A stretch of DNA of 64,000 nt from Xiphophorus maculatus (Eukaryota > Chordata > Actinopteri > Cyprinodontiformes > Poeciliidae), in NCBI RefSeq assembly GCF_002775205.1, contig NC_036453.1:17669594-17733593 (forward strand), written 5' to 3'. How positions within the stretch are numbered: position 1 is the first letter of the stretch; every line of letters begins with the position of its first letter. Shown in pieces: positions 12,859 to 29,100 of this stretch. The notes below the pieces were generated by a model, which had not been told where the DNA came from, did no database searches, and saw only the letters and a list, made by a program, of their open reading frames with translations. The translations under genes were made by a program, and so were the position numbers.

Positions 12859-14190
12859 GGTTTTACTATACAGGGCAATTCACACAGAAATCAAATCAAT
12901 AATATGTTCGTGCCAAATTTGTATGGAGGTCCAAAATGCCAAAATTCAGAAAAGTAAATAAACCTTTAAATTAATATTCTTGTTGGTTTCAATAATTAAA
13001 ACAAAAGTCAATTTATAAATAAAAAATCTAAAGTTTTTTTTACCTTTTTTTTACTTTTTACCCAGGCCTTGAAGAGCAAAACCATTTTAAACGCCATTGT
13101 TGTAATCATAAATTTGGAGAAAATTAAAGCAAATTTGAATTTTCAAGTTTTTAAAGTTAAAAACTATGTTCCAATTAGTAAAAAAAAAAAATTAAGTAGT
13201 CCAGAGGAGACAAAGACTGAAAAGTGACCTTTGGGGTCGCTGTATCACACAACTGAATGAATTGGCACATTCCAATGTACTTGTGTAGTTACACATTTTC
13301 TACATATATTGACATTCCACAGTCTGTTTGATAAATTTAATGAATGTTTGTGGAATATTTAGTCTTTCTGATCGACCATAAATGTTCAGTGAAAATGCGC
13401 GGAGCGAGACAGGAAGTACCATGCCTCCGTGATAGGGGGCAGTGCCGAGCATCATAGACACAACGAGCAACAGGTGCTCTTCTTCTACACACTGAAAAGA
13501 CTGAAAACTGTCAGGGGTGGGGGGGATACAGACAAACGGAACTGCTCAAGCCACTCTCTTTGGCTGCCAGATTTTAGATAATGAAAGGTAAATGAGAAAC
13601 AACAACTTTTTTTTTCGTTTTACAACCGAATGACAGAGATATACAGTACATGTATATATAAAATAAAGGTCGGATTACACATAATTTTCAATTTTAATCA
13701 GAAAAGAGAGGTCAGCCAATGAAAACATCCAAATAATTGTAGAAAATTACCTTTTTACACATTCTTTTATCTCTCTTGCTATTATGTTGTTAGAAGCTTT
13801 AATTAGTTATGGTCAAAATTAAAATATAGCTTCCATATTTGATTTTTGATTTGTACATCTGACTGTGGTGGAGCCTCACCAGTCATGAACCTCACCGCAC
13901 GTCACTGATAGCAGCGCATTTGGCACTTTATACTTAGTGTGCTGGTGAGGAATTTGGATCAATGTTCCTCACCACAGTACAGCCATGTACTTTTGACTGA
14001 GAGTGCTAAAACCAGATCTTTACTTCAAAACATTGGTTCTTCATAGTCAGTGGAGTTTCATATCGCTTGCTGGCTTCTGTGGATTCACTCAGCAGTTGGC
14101 CAGTAAGGCGTTTTTCTTCTTCTTCTCCCCACTGCATGGAGCCGGTGCAGTAACCACATGTTGTCAGCAGGGGTCTCCATTCCAAGAAGC
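12859..14190. other. slc47a1 3' UTR and downstream DNA
   Basis: The part next to 14191 should be the 3' UTR of the minus-strand MATE gene. A minus-strand ATTAAA (plus tttaat, 13798-13803) lies about 390 nt past the stop and could be the poly(A) signal. The remainder is AT-rich with homopolymer runs; 13390-13560 is more GC-rich but unassigned. Confidence 0.4.
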
Positions 14191-17100
14191 TCACAAGCTT
14201 GTGGTCAGGTTCAGTGCATCCAGTGGGGTAGGAGTGGAGAAATTAACCCAGTCTAAGGTGGCGTTGGCCACACTCTGGGCACTGGGTGCTGCTACAGGAA
14301 AAGCAATTTGGAATACAACTCCTGTTATCAAAATAAGAACTGAGAACAGCAAAGTTAGTCCCCGACGCATGATCAGCTGAGAGGTGGAGAGCTTCTCTGC
14401 AGCTTTGGAGTCAGATGATTCTTTGCTCTTTTCTGCGTCTGCCTCATTTACTGCAGCATTGGTGTGACTTTCCTCTGACTCACGGCCTCCTTTCAGCTCC
14501 TGATCTTGGGTATTAACCCGACTGTAGCCCTCTGTTCTGAGAGCTGCTTCACTCTTTTCTTGGGCCTTTAGGATAACAAAATAAAATATAGAAAATGCGA
14601 GGTTTGCATACAGGGTAGGTCAAAGCTTCAGAGAGAAGTGTGTACCTACTGAATCTGGGCAGACAATGACATCCGGTAAGATCGCTTCATTTAGAACGGC
14701 ACTAACAGGACGCACTGGGGCCACAACCACAGTTTTCCCAGCTCGCCTCTGAGCCTAAAGCATGTTGACGAGATGTCCAGTTAGGCACAAATACAAACGT
14801 TAATCCAAACTTGTCATTTACAAAAAATGATCCAGTAAATAATAAAAGATCTAATTACAAAAATAATAGTTATACGCGGAACAACTTCAGTGTGAATTGT
14901 GAGTAGACTAGTGTTTTGTCATAATTATCCACATTTTGAATAAACGTTACAAAATGGTTTTTTTCTCTTTTTTTAAAAGATGTTCGCCATTTCATGACTT
15001 TGCATTTTTATGCTTTTGCACTTTTGATCGTTTGGTAGCTGATCTATTCTGATCTGAAAGGAAAACATTTCTTATCAACCGTGCAGTGATGTGTTGCTGC
15101 AAGCTAGAAGTTTTATCCCTGCTTTCATAACTGAGGATATAGAGTAATTTTCTGTAATCTGCTCTAAATCTACTTTACCTTTTTGTGAGTCCTGTAAATT
15201 TCTTTTATGATTTGGTAACAGTTATTTTGTTTTTATTAGTTTAGGTTTGATCACCTGTGTAGTTTCTGTGTTTGTAATGATGTAAAGCACTTTCAAATGC
15301 CTTGCTGCTGAAATGTGCTATACAAATAAAATTTGATTGATTGATTGATAGTTGCCATGAACATCATATCTGACCTTTCATTTGCAAGAACATTCTTTTC
15401 CAAAAGGGAATTGACTCAGTCAGATTATAAACAAACCTTAAATAAACTGTTTAAGCTTATTTAAACTTGAATACAGCTAAAACAAAGGTGTTTTAGCTAT
15501 TAACTAGTGATCATTTCACTGTGTTTACACTTTGAAATTAAATTATTATCGCTAAATAAATCCTCAGACATGTGTCCAAAAGGAAATTACAGCACACAAA
15601 GCAGTAATTACATAATATATATATATATATTAAGGTTCCACATAGTTTATGATTTTTTTATTATTATTTTTGCCTTAGAATATCATTGGCTTAAGATTCT
15701 AAAACATTATTTTGACTTAAAATTGTTTTATTTTTGTTTGCCCTTCTTCTGCTTCAAATAAACTTCAGGAAATTGACCTCAGAGTTAATAGATACAATCA
15801 CCGATTGCATGTAATAATTTGTTTGGTCAATAAAGTCTTATTTAAATAAATATTTCCTCACTGGAGTAATTTCCTGATGTGAGTATAGGACTCATCCTTC
15901 TGACAAATGTGTTGCAGAGTCTGAGAATGATTGTTTTTATGTACGTTGATGTAATCATTAAATGTTATATGAATAAGAGGAATAAACAGATAAGCAAAAC
16001 CTGAAGTACACGGGTATGTAATTAGTGTTTTTTATGAAGTAGCAATGGTAAATTGAAGTTGCTCTCTTCCGTTGGTACAAATGGAAGAGAGCAAACCAAA
16101 CTAAAACCATAGAACAAATTTGATAGTAACAAAAAAAACTTGGTACAGAAGAAAAAAACATCGGTATGGAAAGACAACAGATCGAAAAATGATACTCTTT
16201 GCTTAAAAAGCATAAATGAAGGTCCAACATGTATATCACAGTTTAGTTTGACCTCAAAATATACATATATTTTTTAATTGAATCTACTTCTTATTTGAAC
16301 ATTTGTATACGTCTATAATGAAAGAAGAGAATAGCTCACCTTCTGCGTCACTTTTTTCCAGTCAGCTTTAAAGATCAAAGCAAGAAAGAAACCCGTCTGG
16401 ATGAAAACACAAATTAGGAGACCGAGCCACAAGCCTGAAAAGACAGATTAGCGTACATGACAAATAATTACTACGCTGTGCAGCAAGTTTTGAGTTAGGT
16501 AAAGGAAAGTAACCAAATGAGTTATTTGAGATGATTTATTCTTGAATCAAACAGAAATACTCATCATGACACTATTTCAGCTCTTGGGCCTATTTTTGTA
16601 TCTATTTAACAAAACAAATATTTACAGATACACTAAACTCCAAATCCATTGTTTGAGTTACTTTAAAGAGCATTTGCCTTCAGTTAGAAGATGAAAGCAG
16701 AAAGTCTGAAATATATGTACGTCCAACACACTTTCCTAACGCTTTTGACGATGTTCCTAATTGCTTAACAAAGGAAATATTGACAGAGACTCTAATCATC
16801 TTATTTCACAAGGTCAGAGGAGTGATGCTGCTCTGTGTAGGTCTGATTTAAGTGGAAAGCAAAAAGTAGGAGGCAAATTGTGGCCTGCAGGGAAGAAAAA
16901 TGATGAATGGTTGGAAGAGTGGTGGATGGACTTTGCAAATATCTCTGAGCTTAAATATCAGCATCGAACATAATTTCCAATTTATTTCTTAGGAGCTGGT
17001 CATTCAGTATGCATGTACTGACAATTGTAAAGAAAATGCAAGAAAATAGGGCAACACTCTGATTAATGTAAAGTAAATTTAGTGTGACTGCATGCTGCAG

Positions 17101-20100
17101 AATGATACTCAAAATCTCAATTATTGTTTCTGCTACTATAAAATTACCATGAGGGAATCACTGAATGGATTAAATCTGGCCTTTAAGCATCCGTCTGTTT
17201 GCTTCATCTAACAAAAATGCTTTCCTGACGCGGACAACGTTTGATAAAACTGATCAAGCTAAAGACAGGCACCCTGTGGAGGAAGCTCAATACAGCCACT
17301 TGTTTCCATGATGTTTGTTTTAGTCAGAAAAGCCACAGACAAAAATTGCAAAATCGACAGGCCAGTAAATCAACAGCGCTACCGTTCAGCTTGGCTCTTT
17401 CTTTACCACAACAAACTTTCTTTACCCTCATTCCTGCAGACAAAACTCCAATAAGTCTGTCCATCGCCTTTACGACAGCAAGATTTTATTTGTTCATTTA
17501 CGACGTCTCAGACTCAGATGGAGGATTCAACATGTTTCCAGTTGAGAATCGTGTCTTCAGGTTTCACTCTCTACAAGGCAGAACCCAGACGTTTTCAGTT
17601 TACTGTAAAAACGTACGGTGTGGTCGTTATATTTTAATATCCAAAAAAAGAGGACACTTGGCCCAGCAATAAAACACTTTGGTGAAACAATCAACATGGG
17701 TATTGGCCAATGTCAGTCATTTTTTAACATATCAGTATCAGTCCGAAATCTCAGCCAAAATGAACAACCAATTTTATTTACATCTTGCTGCCATTTGTTT
17801 GTGTTTAGGGGACTGGTTATGTGGTATTTATTGAGTCATGTGACAGTGATTGTGATGCAGGGAAGGATTGTGGGGGATTACACAGAAGCAGAAAGCATAG
17901 GGCAATGTATCTAATTCTGTTATATTGGTGATTATCGATAAACACTGCCATAGTAGCAGTATCACATATCAAATTTGGTGCATCCCTAACATTTTGTCTT
18001 TTTTAGCTTAGAAAGTTGAGCAGTAACAGCTATGTGCACAGTTCATTCTGCCACCCATTTGTTGTTACCAGAATGGTATGAAAGACATTTATTTTGTGGT
18101 TTGTCCATAAAGCATCTTGCCTATGACTGGATCAAAACCAGCCTCTAGGGAGCACCTCGGAGATGACATTGGATTTAAGAAAAGGGCTGTGGTCTTCCGT
18201 GTATCGCACTAGTCAAGTTGAGTCTGTCTATTGGTCAAACAATGAAAACCTTGACATTTTCAACAATAACAGAAAGCTGACGGATGCGCTGAACACAACG
18301 TGAACATGTCTGGGGAAAACAAGATTTTTGGTCATTCCTATCTTAAGGTTCCACACAAAACACCCAGCAGTCTCTGCACCAGTTGCAAAATGTTTGGGCA
18401 TTTTTGATGTGGTGATATGGACAGAAAATATGCTTAAGAACAAATTACCTAATATTCGCAGCTTGGCCCAAAACATCAGTGCTATTCCGACAGGTAGGCC
18501 GATGAGGTAGTAAAATATCAAATTTGACAGGGCTGCGATTTTCTGCATCCCACATCCAACAAGAATTCCTGAGCAGACACACTGAAGGATCCCCAAAAAT
18601 AAACAACAACAAAAAAAACATTTTACTGACAGAAAAAAATTCTAATTAAAATAAAACACAAAAGTAAAACATACCAGAAGTGCATCAAGGAACTGAAGAA
18701 ATATGTAAACTGTCAGGTTGTCTGACACGAGCTGCACAATTTTGCTGCAGAAGACAAGGTGAGCTCATCAAAACAGAGCGGCTTATTCACTGCATGGGAA
18801 TGAATGTGTGTGTTGGTTTGAAGACTCACTCGTCTGAGGTAAATATGTAGCCAACGACGGACTTACAGCCAGCAAGGATGAACCCCTGGAACAGAGCCAG
18901 CACTCCTGTGGTGCAAAGAAAAGATACGACACTTTGCAAATTGTTCAAGATTGGTGTTAAGAGACGCGCAATTATCATAATCATTATATGTGTTGGATAC
19001 AACACAAGCAGTTTCCTTCCAGTAGGAATGTGTCAGAGCTGTTTAATTTAGAGACTTTGAAAATGTTTTTCACTAACATTAATTCCACTTTTTGTCAATT
19101 TCAAACCACAAACTATAACTATAAACTATAACTTTAGAGGTGTTCATGTGACAGACCAAAACAAAGCATCATTGAGTTAGGTATGGGGGATTTGTTTAGT
19201 CGCACATTTCACAAATATACAGAAGATTGACAAAACAAAACCAATAAGGAATCCAGTTTGCAGTTTGCTGGGAGCCTTTCAAGTAACCCAAGAAATATGT
19301 GGAATAAAGAAAAGTAATTTGTGACAGAAAACTACGCCTAACACTGAATGCACCACAGTAAAATGTGGTGGTTGTAGCATTATCCTGTGGTGGTAGATAC
19401 AGAAGAAACTGGTTGAAGAAGATGAAGCTAAACACTGAAAAAACCTTTAAGTCAAGTTTCTTTATGTAGCATATTTCAGCAAAGAGGCAGTTCAAAGTGC
19501 TTAACATGATAAAAACATGATAAAGTAACTAACTGTTGGGAACAGCAAACGAGCCGTATTGTTGAACACAAGCATTAAAATCGTCAAGAGTAATCATCAT
19601 CAAATACACATCAAATGTATCAATCAATGGCTGATTATTTGTGCATGTCACATGTTCTTAAAGCAATGTATCAGATTCCTGCCACTTCATAATTAACTTA
19701 TAAGTGCTTGCAATATGTATCTTCATACCTGAAAGAACTAAGGCAACTTTGCAGGTGATTATGGCTCTTGATGTGTTGCCGGCTCCCAAAGCATTCCCCA
19801 CACGCACACAGGCTGCAGCGTGGATACCTAAAGGAAACTGCAAGACAGTATATATTACTCAGTCCAGGTTATGTTTGTAAATAAGACCCGGTTCTCAAAC
19901 GCTTATAACCATGATCATTTCTTTCTGATAATGCGTACCATGTATGTTATGGCTCCTATTTCTACCATCAGATGCTGGGCAGCCAGGTCATCTTCTCCAA
20001 GCCAACCTAAAAATAATCGAAAGTTTTGGGTTTGAGTATAACAGTTTGGGAAAGAGCATGTCAGCAAGTACAACAAATATTACTGGACCGGTGCAAAACT

Positions 20101-23100
20101 AAATCAATACAACAAGTAGGATACACCTTTCTCAATAAAAAGAATGTACAAAAAAAACCTAATTTCAGGATGATGCATCTACCTGAAAATTTTACTGTGA
20201 AGAATTAATATTTGTACAGGCAAAGCACATTTCTAAATAAATAAATTGAGCCAATATGGTAAATTTACTTTATTTCTTTAGTTGAGTTTTATTCCATGAA
20301 CAGACTTATGTGTTCATGGAATATGTGTAAAAGCAACATACAATGATTAAAATGTTTTTGTTAATTTTATTCTCTGTATGTATAAATCATATTACATATT
20401 AGGGCTGCACGGTGGCGCAGTTGGTAGCACTGTTGCCTTGCAGCAAGACGGTCCTGGGTTCGATTCCCTGCATGGAGTTTGCATGTTCTCCCTGTGCATG
20501 CGTGGGTTCTCTCCGGGTACTCCGGCTTCCTCCCACAGTCCAAAAAACATGACTGTCAGGTTAATTGGTCTCTTTAAATTCTCCCTAGGTGTGTGTGTGT
20601 GTGCATGGTTGTTTGTCCTGTATGTCTCTGTGTTGCCCTGTGACAGACTGGCGACCTGTCCAGGGTGACCCCGCCTCTCGCCCGGAACGTAGCTGGAGAT
20701 AGACACCAGCAACCCTCCCGACCCCATTAGGGACAAAGGGTGAACAGAAAATGGATGGATGGATGGATATTACACATTAAAGATTTCCACAGGATGGGAA
20801 TCATTGCTCCATTCCAAGAAACCAACCAATTTACAGAAACTCTCACCAGGTCTGCCAAGACGTTTTTGCACATTTCCCGGCAAAATTATGATGCAATCGT
20901 GTAAAAGAAAAAATACAAGACATACCTGCAAGAAAGCCTCCAACCTCCCAGACCCACCACTCAAAGCAGATCATGAATGCGCTGGGAACGGCCAGCTTCA
21001 TGTAGGAACCCCAGCCCTGCAGACATTCAGTGGACCAACCTGCAAAGAATTTTATCCAGGTTCTTAGCAAAAAGCATGACTCCATTAACCCAGATGAAAA
21101 TCTGTAATATTTTTAGTCTGTCAGGGTCTTATATTTTAATTTTAGACATACATTTTGATTAATAAAATTAACTAAACTTGAGGGAAAAAATGTGATTACA
21201 TAAGAATAGTTTTGTTTTTTTTTTTTAAAAAAAAAAACATTTTTTAAATAGAAATCATATGCCACATTCCACAGAATCATCTGGAAAACAGTAGATAGTC
21301 AAACAAACATTTTACCAGGAGGGAAACTATCAAATGTATCAATGGAAAGTTAGGCGAAAGGAAAAAATGGAGTAGAAATGATGTATTAGCAATGATTATA
21401 ACTGAAGCTTCTATTCCTTTCAGAAGCTGCAGTTATTGTCCTTAAAATCTGTCATTTTGATCCTTAGAATACCAAAGTTTTCACTTAACTTTACAATTTA
21501 GTCTGTCTGATTGTGTCATTTTTAAATATTAAATGATTGATAATGTGATCAACTACTCAGGGCTTGAGTAGACTTTTTACCAAATACTTGCTTACTCTTA
21601 CTTGAGTAATTTGCTGGACGGCTATTTTTTACTTTTACTTGAGGAAAAATATGCTGAAGTAGTTCTACTCTTACTTGAGTACAAATGTTTGGCTACTCTG
21701 TCCACCTCTGAGACTCCATAGTCAATGCAGAGAAGCTGAAAGCATCTAATAACTCAGCAGATCTACATGCTCATCACCTCCATGCCACATAACAATGGTG
21801 TAATTCAGGCAAAACATTGAAAAAAAAATATATTTCTTTAATCCATAATCATCAGAATTAACAGAAATAAACAATCCAAGTATATTTTTGTGACAGTCTA
21901 TTGATAAAAGAGCCTCTTGATCTTACCTCCCCATGTCTGCTTATAGAGCTTCTTCCACCTGATGTAGCCAAACAACAGAAGGCAAATGATGATCTGAGAG
22001 AGGCTGTTGGCAGCTGCTGATCCACTGCAAACACACACAAGACAGAACGGATTTATTTCTTAATCTGGTTTACGGCAGACGGTTAAAAGATGTAATTGTA
22101 CAAGCGTATCTCTGCAGCACCATACAGAGGAAAAACATACACTGCGAATTGCACATAATGGAACAGTAAGATCGTTCAATAGGCCCTTAGCAGGTGTCCC
22201 TGGTTGATATGGAGCAAGTGAGGAGTGGGGAGACGTGACCCGAACAGGGAGGCCCGATTGGTCAAATTGCTGATGAATCAAATGTTTGTCCAGCTGGAAT
22301 CTGGAATGAGCCGTAACATTTCTTTCTTGTCTGTTTTTTGCCCTATTCTGACCCTTTCTCTCTAAATAAAGATCAAAAATAATAAACATCAGTGAACTGC
22401 TGACTCAGTCTGAACAAAAAAACTAATTACCCTTCAAAGACAAAGCGTAAGATAAAATGCAGGGGAAAAAATCCTTCTCTTGAATGCATAAGCCCATATC
22501 TTCCCTTTCTCTCTGACTTCCTGCTCTTTTGATGATATTGATTATGTATTTTATCTGTTCTGATTCCCGAGGTTTGATACCTTATCAGTCAATACAAAGT
22601 CCATCGAAATTTCAAAGGCAGGAAATGTTACGCACACTTACGTTACACCCAGCTTGAGCTCAGAAATAAGAAGATAATTGATCCCCAAGTTCAAAATGTT
22701 GGCTACTGCAGCTGTGTACATCTGAGGTAGAATGATTCCCTAATAGATACAAAAACATAGAAGTTATAATTAGAAAGGCAGTCTGCAGTGACAATTTTCA
22801 AACACTGGCTGGCCATAAAACCTGAAATGGAAAATAAATATATCAAGCAATATCACATGTATAAGAAAAATGTACATCAAAGAAATTATCCAACAAGATT
22901 CAATATTAATGGATCATTTAGTCAAATCAAATATCATAATGTTATCCCTGACTGATAAACCAGTCAGGGAGGACTTGAGTACCAGGTATGACATCATGAA
23001 GATAGATAGCAAAATAGAAAGTTTAGTAGAAAACTGTGGCACCAATAAACTAGGTAAACCAATAAAATCAGCAAAGGGAAACGAAGACAGGATCAGAGAA

Positions 23101-26100
23101 GAAATACAGTTAAACTATCAAAACAGGTTGAAAGGTTTTCCCTTAACAAGTTTCCACAAACTCAGATTTTGAGATATAAGGTAGTTGAGCAGAAGAATAC
23201 TTTTTCTGGGAATGTACCTGGTTTTGTAGATAAGAAACCTGCAGCTGATGCAAAAACATAGCCTGGAACAAAAAGAGACAAAAGTTGGTTTTTATATGAC
23301 TAATCTCACATATCTCCTGGTGTACAGTATCTTTAAAACATTACAATTTTATAATAATATTGAGATCTATGAATTTCAAATGCTTTATTTAGTGTTAAGT
23401 GCATAAGTAGGTCATATTAATAAAGCTCCCACAGTACTGTTTTAATGTCATATATCTTAGAATAAAATATGAAATGCATATAAAGTGGAATAAACTTGGG
23501 AAAACTAAACATTCAAGAGTAAACTCTACAGTCATTTTCTTGAACTGGTTGTGATATTTTCACTCTTACAGGCTAATGTGCTTCAGGAGGTCATTAACTG
23601 TCCTTTCTGTCCGCTCATATTTTTTGTGCCTCCAAATTGCAGCAGAGTTTTTAAATGAGGCAAAATCAGTTTGTTAATTAAAAAGCTTTAAATTCGTAGA
23701 TGGCAAAAAGAGCTTGGTATTTTTGTTGAAAGTCAGCCATGATGGTAACAATTTAGCCCCCAGCACCAACTTTTTAAAAGGAAATTGTGTTTCTTATCCA
23801 TCTCAGTGTGCAGTTGAATAATCGTATTATTCAACTGCTGGATTATCTTAGTTCATTAGAAATAAGAATGAAAAGATAAACAGGAATGGCAGAACTATCA
23901 AGCCAACAAATTCCGACTATTCTAAGCTTTACTTTGTTTTTAAGCATGATCCCACAGCCATGGTAAAAAGAAAATGCACCCATAAGTTCGGAAGATTTCA
24001 TGTATGAATGAGCTGGCTTTCACCTGATTCTACACATTTTTTACAAATTTAGCATGGAGATTTGTATTCTTTTTTGTATGAAACCACACACCACAGACTC
24101 TCCTTGCAGAAAAACTAAGTACACCCGCAAAACTTTGGACACCTGCAAATTGTGTAAAGCCCTACAATTTAAATGGCAAATGATTTCTTTTTCTAACCCG
24201 AGAACTCTCTTAGCATTCTGTCACATCCAACTACAGGCTTCGGTGTTTTCGTCTGGCATCTTGTGTGGTTGACCAGCACAAAGTCAGAATCTGTATTCAG
24301 ATCTTTTTACTCAGGTAACATGCAATAACATCAAGTACAATCAATTACCTTCAAAACACTACCAAGATATGGCCGTCTACCTAATGTCAACCCAGGCAAA
24401 GATTATCGAAAGCCACGTCTCTATTACCAGGTCCACCATGGTTCCTCCCCATTTTTCATAACCACCTCAAGGGGGGTACAAGCCATGTATTACGCACAAG
24501 GATTTTTATTGACAGCTGATTGGCCCGTGATTTACGTCACTAGATGAGCAAAGGCCGGACCTTGGAAACTCCTCAAACAACTACATCTCCACCATCATTT
24601 TCAAACGTGAGGCCGTAGTAGTTGACGAGATGGCGAGCTGCAAATTAATAATTCTACCGTCAAACCTTCAGGTCCAAACCTTTCTTATCTACTGTGGTAG
24701 AACAGCACATGCATTGTCAGGTGAAACAAGCAACTCACAACAAACAAATATACAGAGAGATTGCTGGCACCCAAGGATACATGTGCAAAATTGCATCATC
24801 TGAACTTCAACCAGAATCCCACATTCCCGCTCAGGTTCATGCCCATATTTACTCTCACGTTTAGTGGAGATAAACTCAACTTGGCTAGAAGCAAACCAGA
24901 CATTAACCGGTTAGATTGAGACTAGACAATGGAGAATGGGCTTAGGAGTCCCATGCTAAACCTAAAGGAGCCGCAGAGATTTACAGGTCAGATGTTAAAA
25001 TTTGGAGTGTATGGAAGAAAGGCAAGAAGTGTTGATACACTTGAAAGTCATTGTTGAAAGAAAGGTCACCACAAGCTTTGTATGAAATAGAAAGCAGGTG
25101 GAAGAAGGTGTCCTGTACAGATGAGACCAAAGTAAAACTTTTTGGCCTCAATATGAAAGAATATATTGTGGAAATCTAACACAGGACGGCACGTTGACTA
25201 CAGCTTCCCCACTGTGGAACATTTTTGGTAAAACTGCAGTTTTTAGTGCTTCTGCTGAATTGCTTTACTGACTAAATACATACTTTTTAAACATGTATTT
25301 AGTTTATATTTAAATAGAAATAGACACGTTTAGTTCATTGTACTCACTGGAACAGCAGGAAGAAACGCCATCACGTAAAGGTGGGCAATTCTGAAATGTT
25401 GCAAAAGAAAAAAAAACAACTTTTCAACAAGTGCCATAAACACAGTTATATTTTTGACTTTTCATAAATAAGAAAATTTTCTGCAGAATGAAAATTATGT
25501 TTTTAAATCTTTATTGTAAATGTAATAAATGAATTAAAAAGATAGAAATCTTCACTTGGGGTCTTACTAGATTTAGTCCAATGATAAGGCACATAGAAAG
25601 CTAAATAATAAACAGCTTAAAGATAATTTAGCTGTCAGTTTTACTGATAAGGATTCCAGCTTTGGCCCTGAAGATGAAGATAAGCCTTTTTTTGTATTTT
25701 ATGTTCTAAACCACAGTTTCTCCCAGACAGAGTGTAAAGATATCAGAGCTGCAGGATATACCGGGCCACTTCGTGCTCTTGCTGAAGAAGGAGCAGTAAA
25801 TTGTGGGAGTTGACGAGGAGAGCCCAACAAGGCAGACAAAACATCAGCAGGATCAGGGTGCTTTTCTGTAGAATAACTCCCACACGTTTCATGTTCCTGC
25901 TGCCATATGTCTGCAAAACAGGGACGTTTCAGTGGATGGTTTCAAGCGCAATGAATCACCGACGGAGCACTCGGTCACCTGAGAAATGAGAGTATCACAC
26001 GCCATCGTCAGGCCATAGCCTGTTGCAGTTGTTGTCACGTTGATCGTCTAAAGCAACAGACAACAAAACTAGGTTATGAGACGTTTTACATTAGATCTGA

Positions 26101-29100
26101 CGTTCACGCAAATATCTAGATTTTGCCTACAATTGAAAGATGTTTTGTTATCAACTTTGCAAACTCAGTTTAAGTTTAATACAAATTACTCAGAGGTGAA
26201 TAGGTCGTAAGAATACACATATTTACAATAATGTGCAAATATAATAAATCTGGGAAGTCTTATAAACTTAGGCTCTTCTCTTTTAAATTGTTTTCTTATA
26301 GTTTATAAAAGTTACATGCCTTAAGGGCTGTGTGGCTGGTATGAGTGGAGTATTGGGGAACTAGAAAAATTATAGGCATGAGCATCACTGCTGCAACTGC
26401 AACCTTTAACCCCAACATCATTCAGACCCTTGTCAGATTCAAATTCATTTAAATTCTTGTTTATCCATTAAATTGTTTGATAGGAAATTAGAAACACATT
26501 TCCCAAAAAATAAAACAATCTAGATTTGACGTAATTTTTCCAATAGAGGCATGTCAGCAATTATTTATACAATTCTCAATAGGTGGAGTAAAAGGACTAC
26601 ATTACAAGCGCCCAGCTGTTTGCCTATTTCCACTGATATTCTGACCGTTGCAGAGAGGTAATGATATCATAAGGCATTGAGTCTGAAAGGTCTCCGTGCC
26701 ATAACCCTAATGCTTAGCTCTCTTTACAGGTACTTTGTCAGGTTTAACAATCTGACAGAGTCACTCCAATAATAAATGTTATTTTAACCTGAAGAAACAC
26801 GTTGGTAGGATTAAAAGATTATTTCAAACTTAAATTTCAATAATTCTGAGCTCAACTAAGTCTGAAATGTGTGTATCTACCCTTTGCACAGATGTTGACA
26901 GAAGCCAGTGTTTTATGTGTCTTGTACAAAATGGCACACAAGCAAAGTTAATGACTGCCACGGAAGAATGGAGACAGGAAGATACTGTACATGCAGCCAT
27001 GAACCAGGATAAATCGTGTTTCTTTAACTATTTTAATTTGTCAATTTAATTGCCTTCTTCTTTCCGCTGTTTTAGATCTCTTTTAATGTGTAATGCAAAT
27101 CCCACTCAGCCACTGACACATCGTATTCTGTACGTCTAACATGCAAACCCTCGGACATCAAGAAACCCAAAAGTACTCTGGCGACAATAATACACAACTC
27201 GGTACAAATTTACAATAATTAAAATTTGCTAGCAGATCAACAAGGACACCAATATTAACCATAATGAAATATTTTGACATGAATGATGCATTACTTTCTC
27301 TACATCGCGTGTAAATTTAGACTGAAAATTGTTCATGCCTGGCATGTTTCGGTTGGATTTTTAACACCATGGTTTTTGGATGTAATATTAATGTTTTGGA
27401 GTTTCCCAGCCAGAGTCCTGTTTTGAATTTACAAGACTTGTTGCTCATCATCAAATTACCAGTGGAAACATAAAAAAATGGTCAGTAATTCTAAGAAGAG
27501 TTTGATTGCTGCAACGTTAAAAGAAAAAAAAATGTTCCACTTATTATTATTGTTTTGTTATCTGTGGAGCGATGCCCTTTTCATCTCCAATCAGAAACAA
27601 ACTTATTAGAGGACTTAAAACATTAAACCTGACCAGCATCGTCTACCTGCCACAAACCACCTTGAGCTTTGTAGCCATTTAAACTCATTAGAGAAAATAT
27701 TTCAGAAAGAATAGTTTAAAAAGAATTTCAAATTTATTTGCTCAATTGAAGCAAAGTATAAGCTGCTGTCATTTTTTCATCAGACTATTTTTATGTATTA
27801 TAAAGTTCTATGCAATTCCACATGTTAAGAACAAAATTATTTTTTGAAACACACCAGTCAGGCAAAACATCGTGACCACTTTTTGCTGTCAAAGCAGCCT
27901 TAACATGTCCAAGAGGTGGACTTCACCAGACCTCTGAAGGTGCACTGTGGTATCTGGCGCTAAGATGTTAACAGCTGATCCTTGAAGTCCTGCAAGTTGC
28001 AAAGTGGGGCCTCCACTGGTCAGCCTTGTGATCTGTGGAGCCCCTTGATCCATTAGATGGAGTTCTAGTGAATTTGGCGGCCTAAGTCCAGACATTAAAG
28101 TGCTTCTCAAGCTGTTCTTAAACCGTTGTTGTTTTGTAGCATTGCTGCTTTATGTGTGGAAAGAGAACCTTCAGGGAAAACGCTTGGCCTCCAGCATTGA
28201 TTAGGAAGCCCATAAATGCCGAAGTAACGCTGATTTTGCCGGGTTTCTTTCTTTCCCATAATGCATTCTGGTGCCCTGTGTTGCCCAGCTGGGTGTTTTT
28301 AGACTATTTAACACATTTTTATCACCAAACCTTTGAATGATCACTCTATGAATATTGAGTAAACCTTATTTTTGTAAATAAATGACATAAACTGAATCTT
28401 TCTTTGGAGGAGCTTGAACGGCTCTGGAAAACTTCTGGAGAACTTTCACAAGTTTGGAAATTGCTTGCATTAGAAGCCCCTTTATGTCCTACAATAAAAC
28501 TGAAATCTTATTTCTCAACTTCACTAGAAAACAAACCTTGATCAAAACATAGAAAGAAAGAGAACAAACTGGAACTTAAAATTAAGCATAATTTTCTAAG
28601 ATTTATTTGATGACATCTTAAAATCCACAGATTGAATCCTGTCAATAGAAAGACGCGTTCTGTCAAGAACTGCTAACAATTCAGACACCTGTCATATTTT
28701 CTAATCATCTTAACACACACACTCATGCACACGTCAACTTTATGGCATTGTTAATCTTGCAAAAGAACAATTTCATACCGCTGAGGCAAGGGCATATCCC
28801 GCCAACTCTGCATTTCCAATGTGACCGCAAAAAATGGTGATAACAAACGGCAGGAGAAAGTTCAGAATCCGGGACAGCAGCTGTAGAAACACAGTTCGGA
28901 CTGATTTAGCTACTGCCACTAACTGCATCCAGGCAACTAAAAAGTAAAGAAGTTAGATAGCAATTCATGTGAAATTAGCAGCCCTGGGCTAATTATGCTT
29001 CTATTCGATAAGCAGAAGCATTTTTTTTACTTTTAGCACGCATAAAATATTCACAAATGATTGCACTATTAAATTGGGTTATGAACAGCACAGCACACAT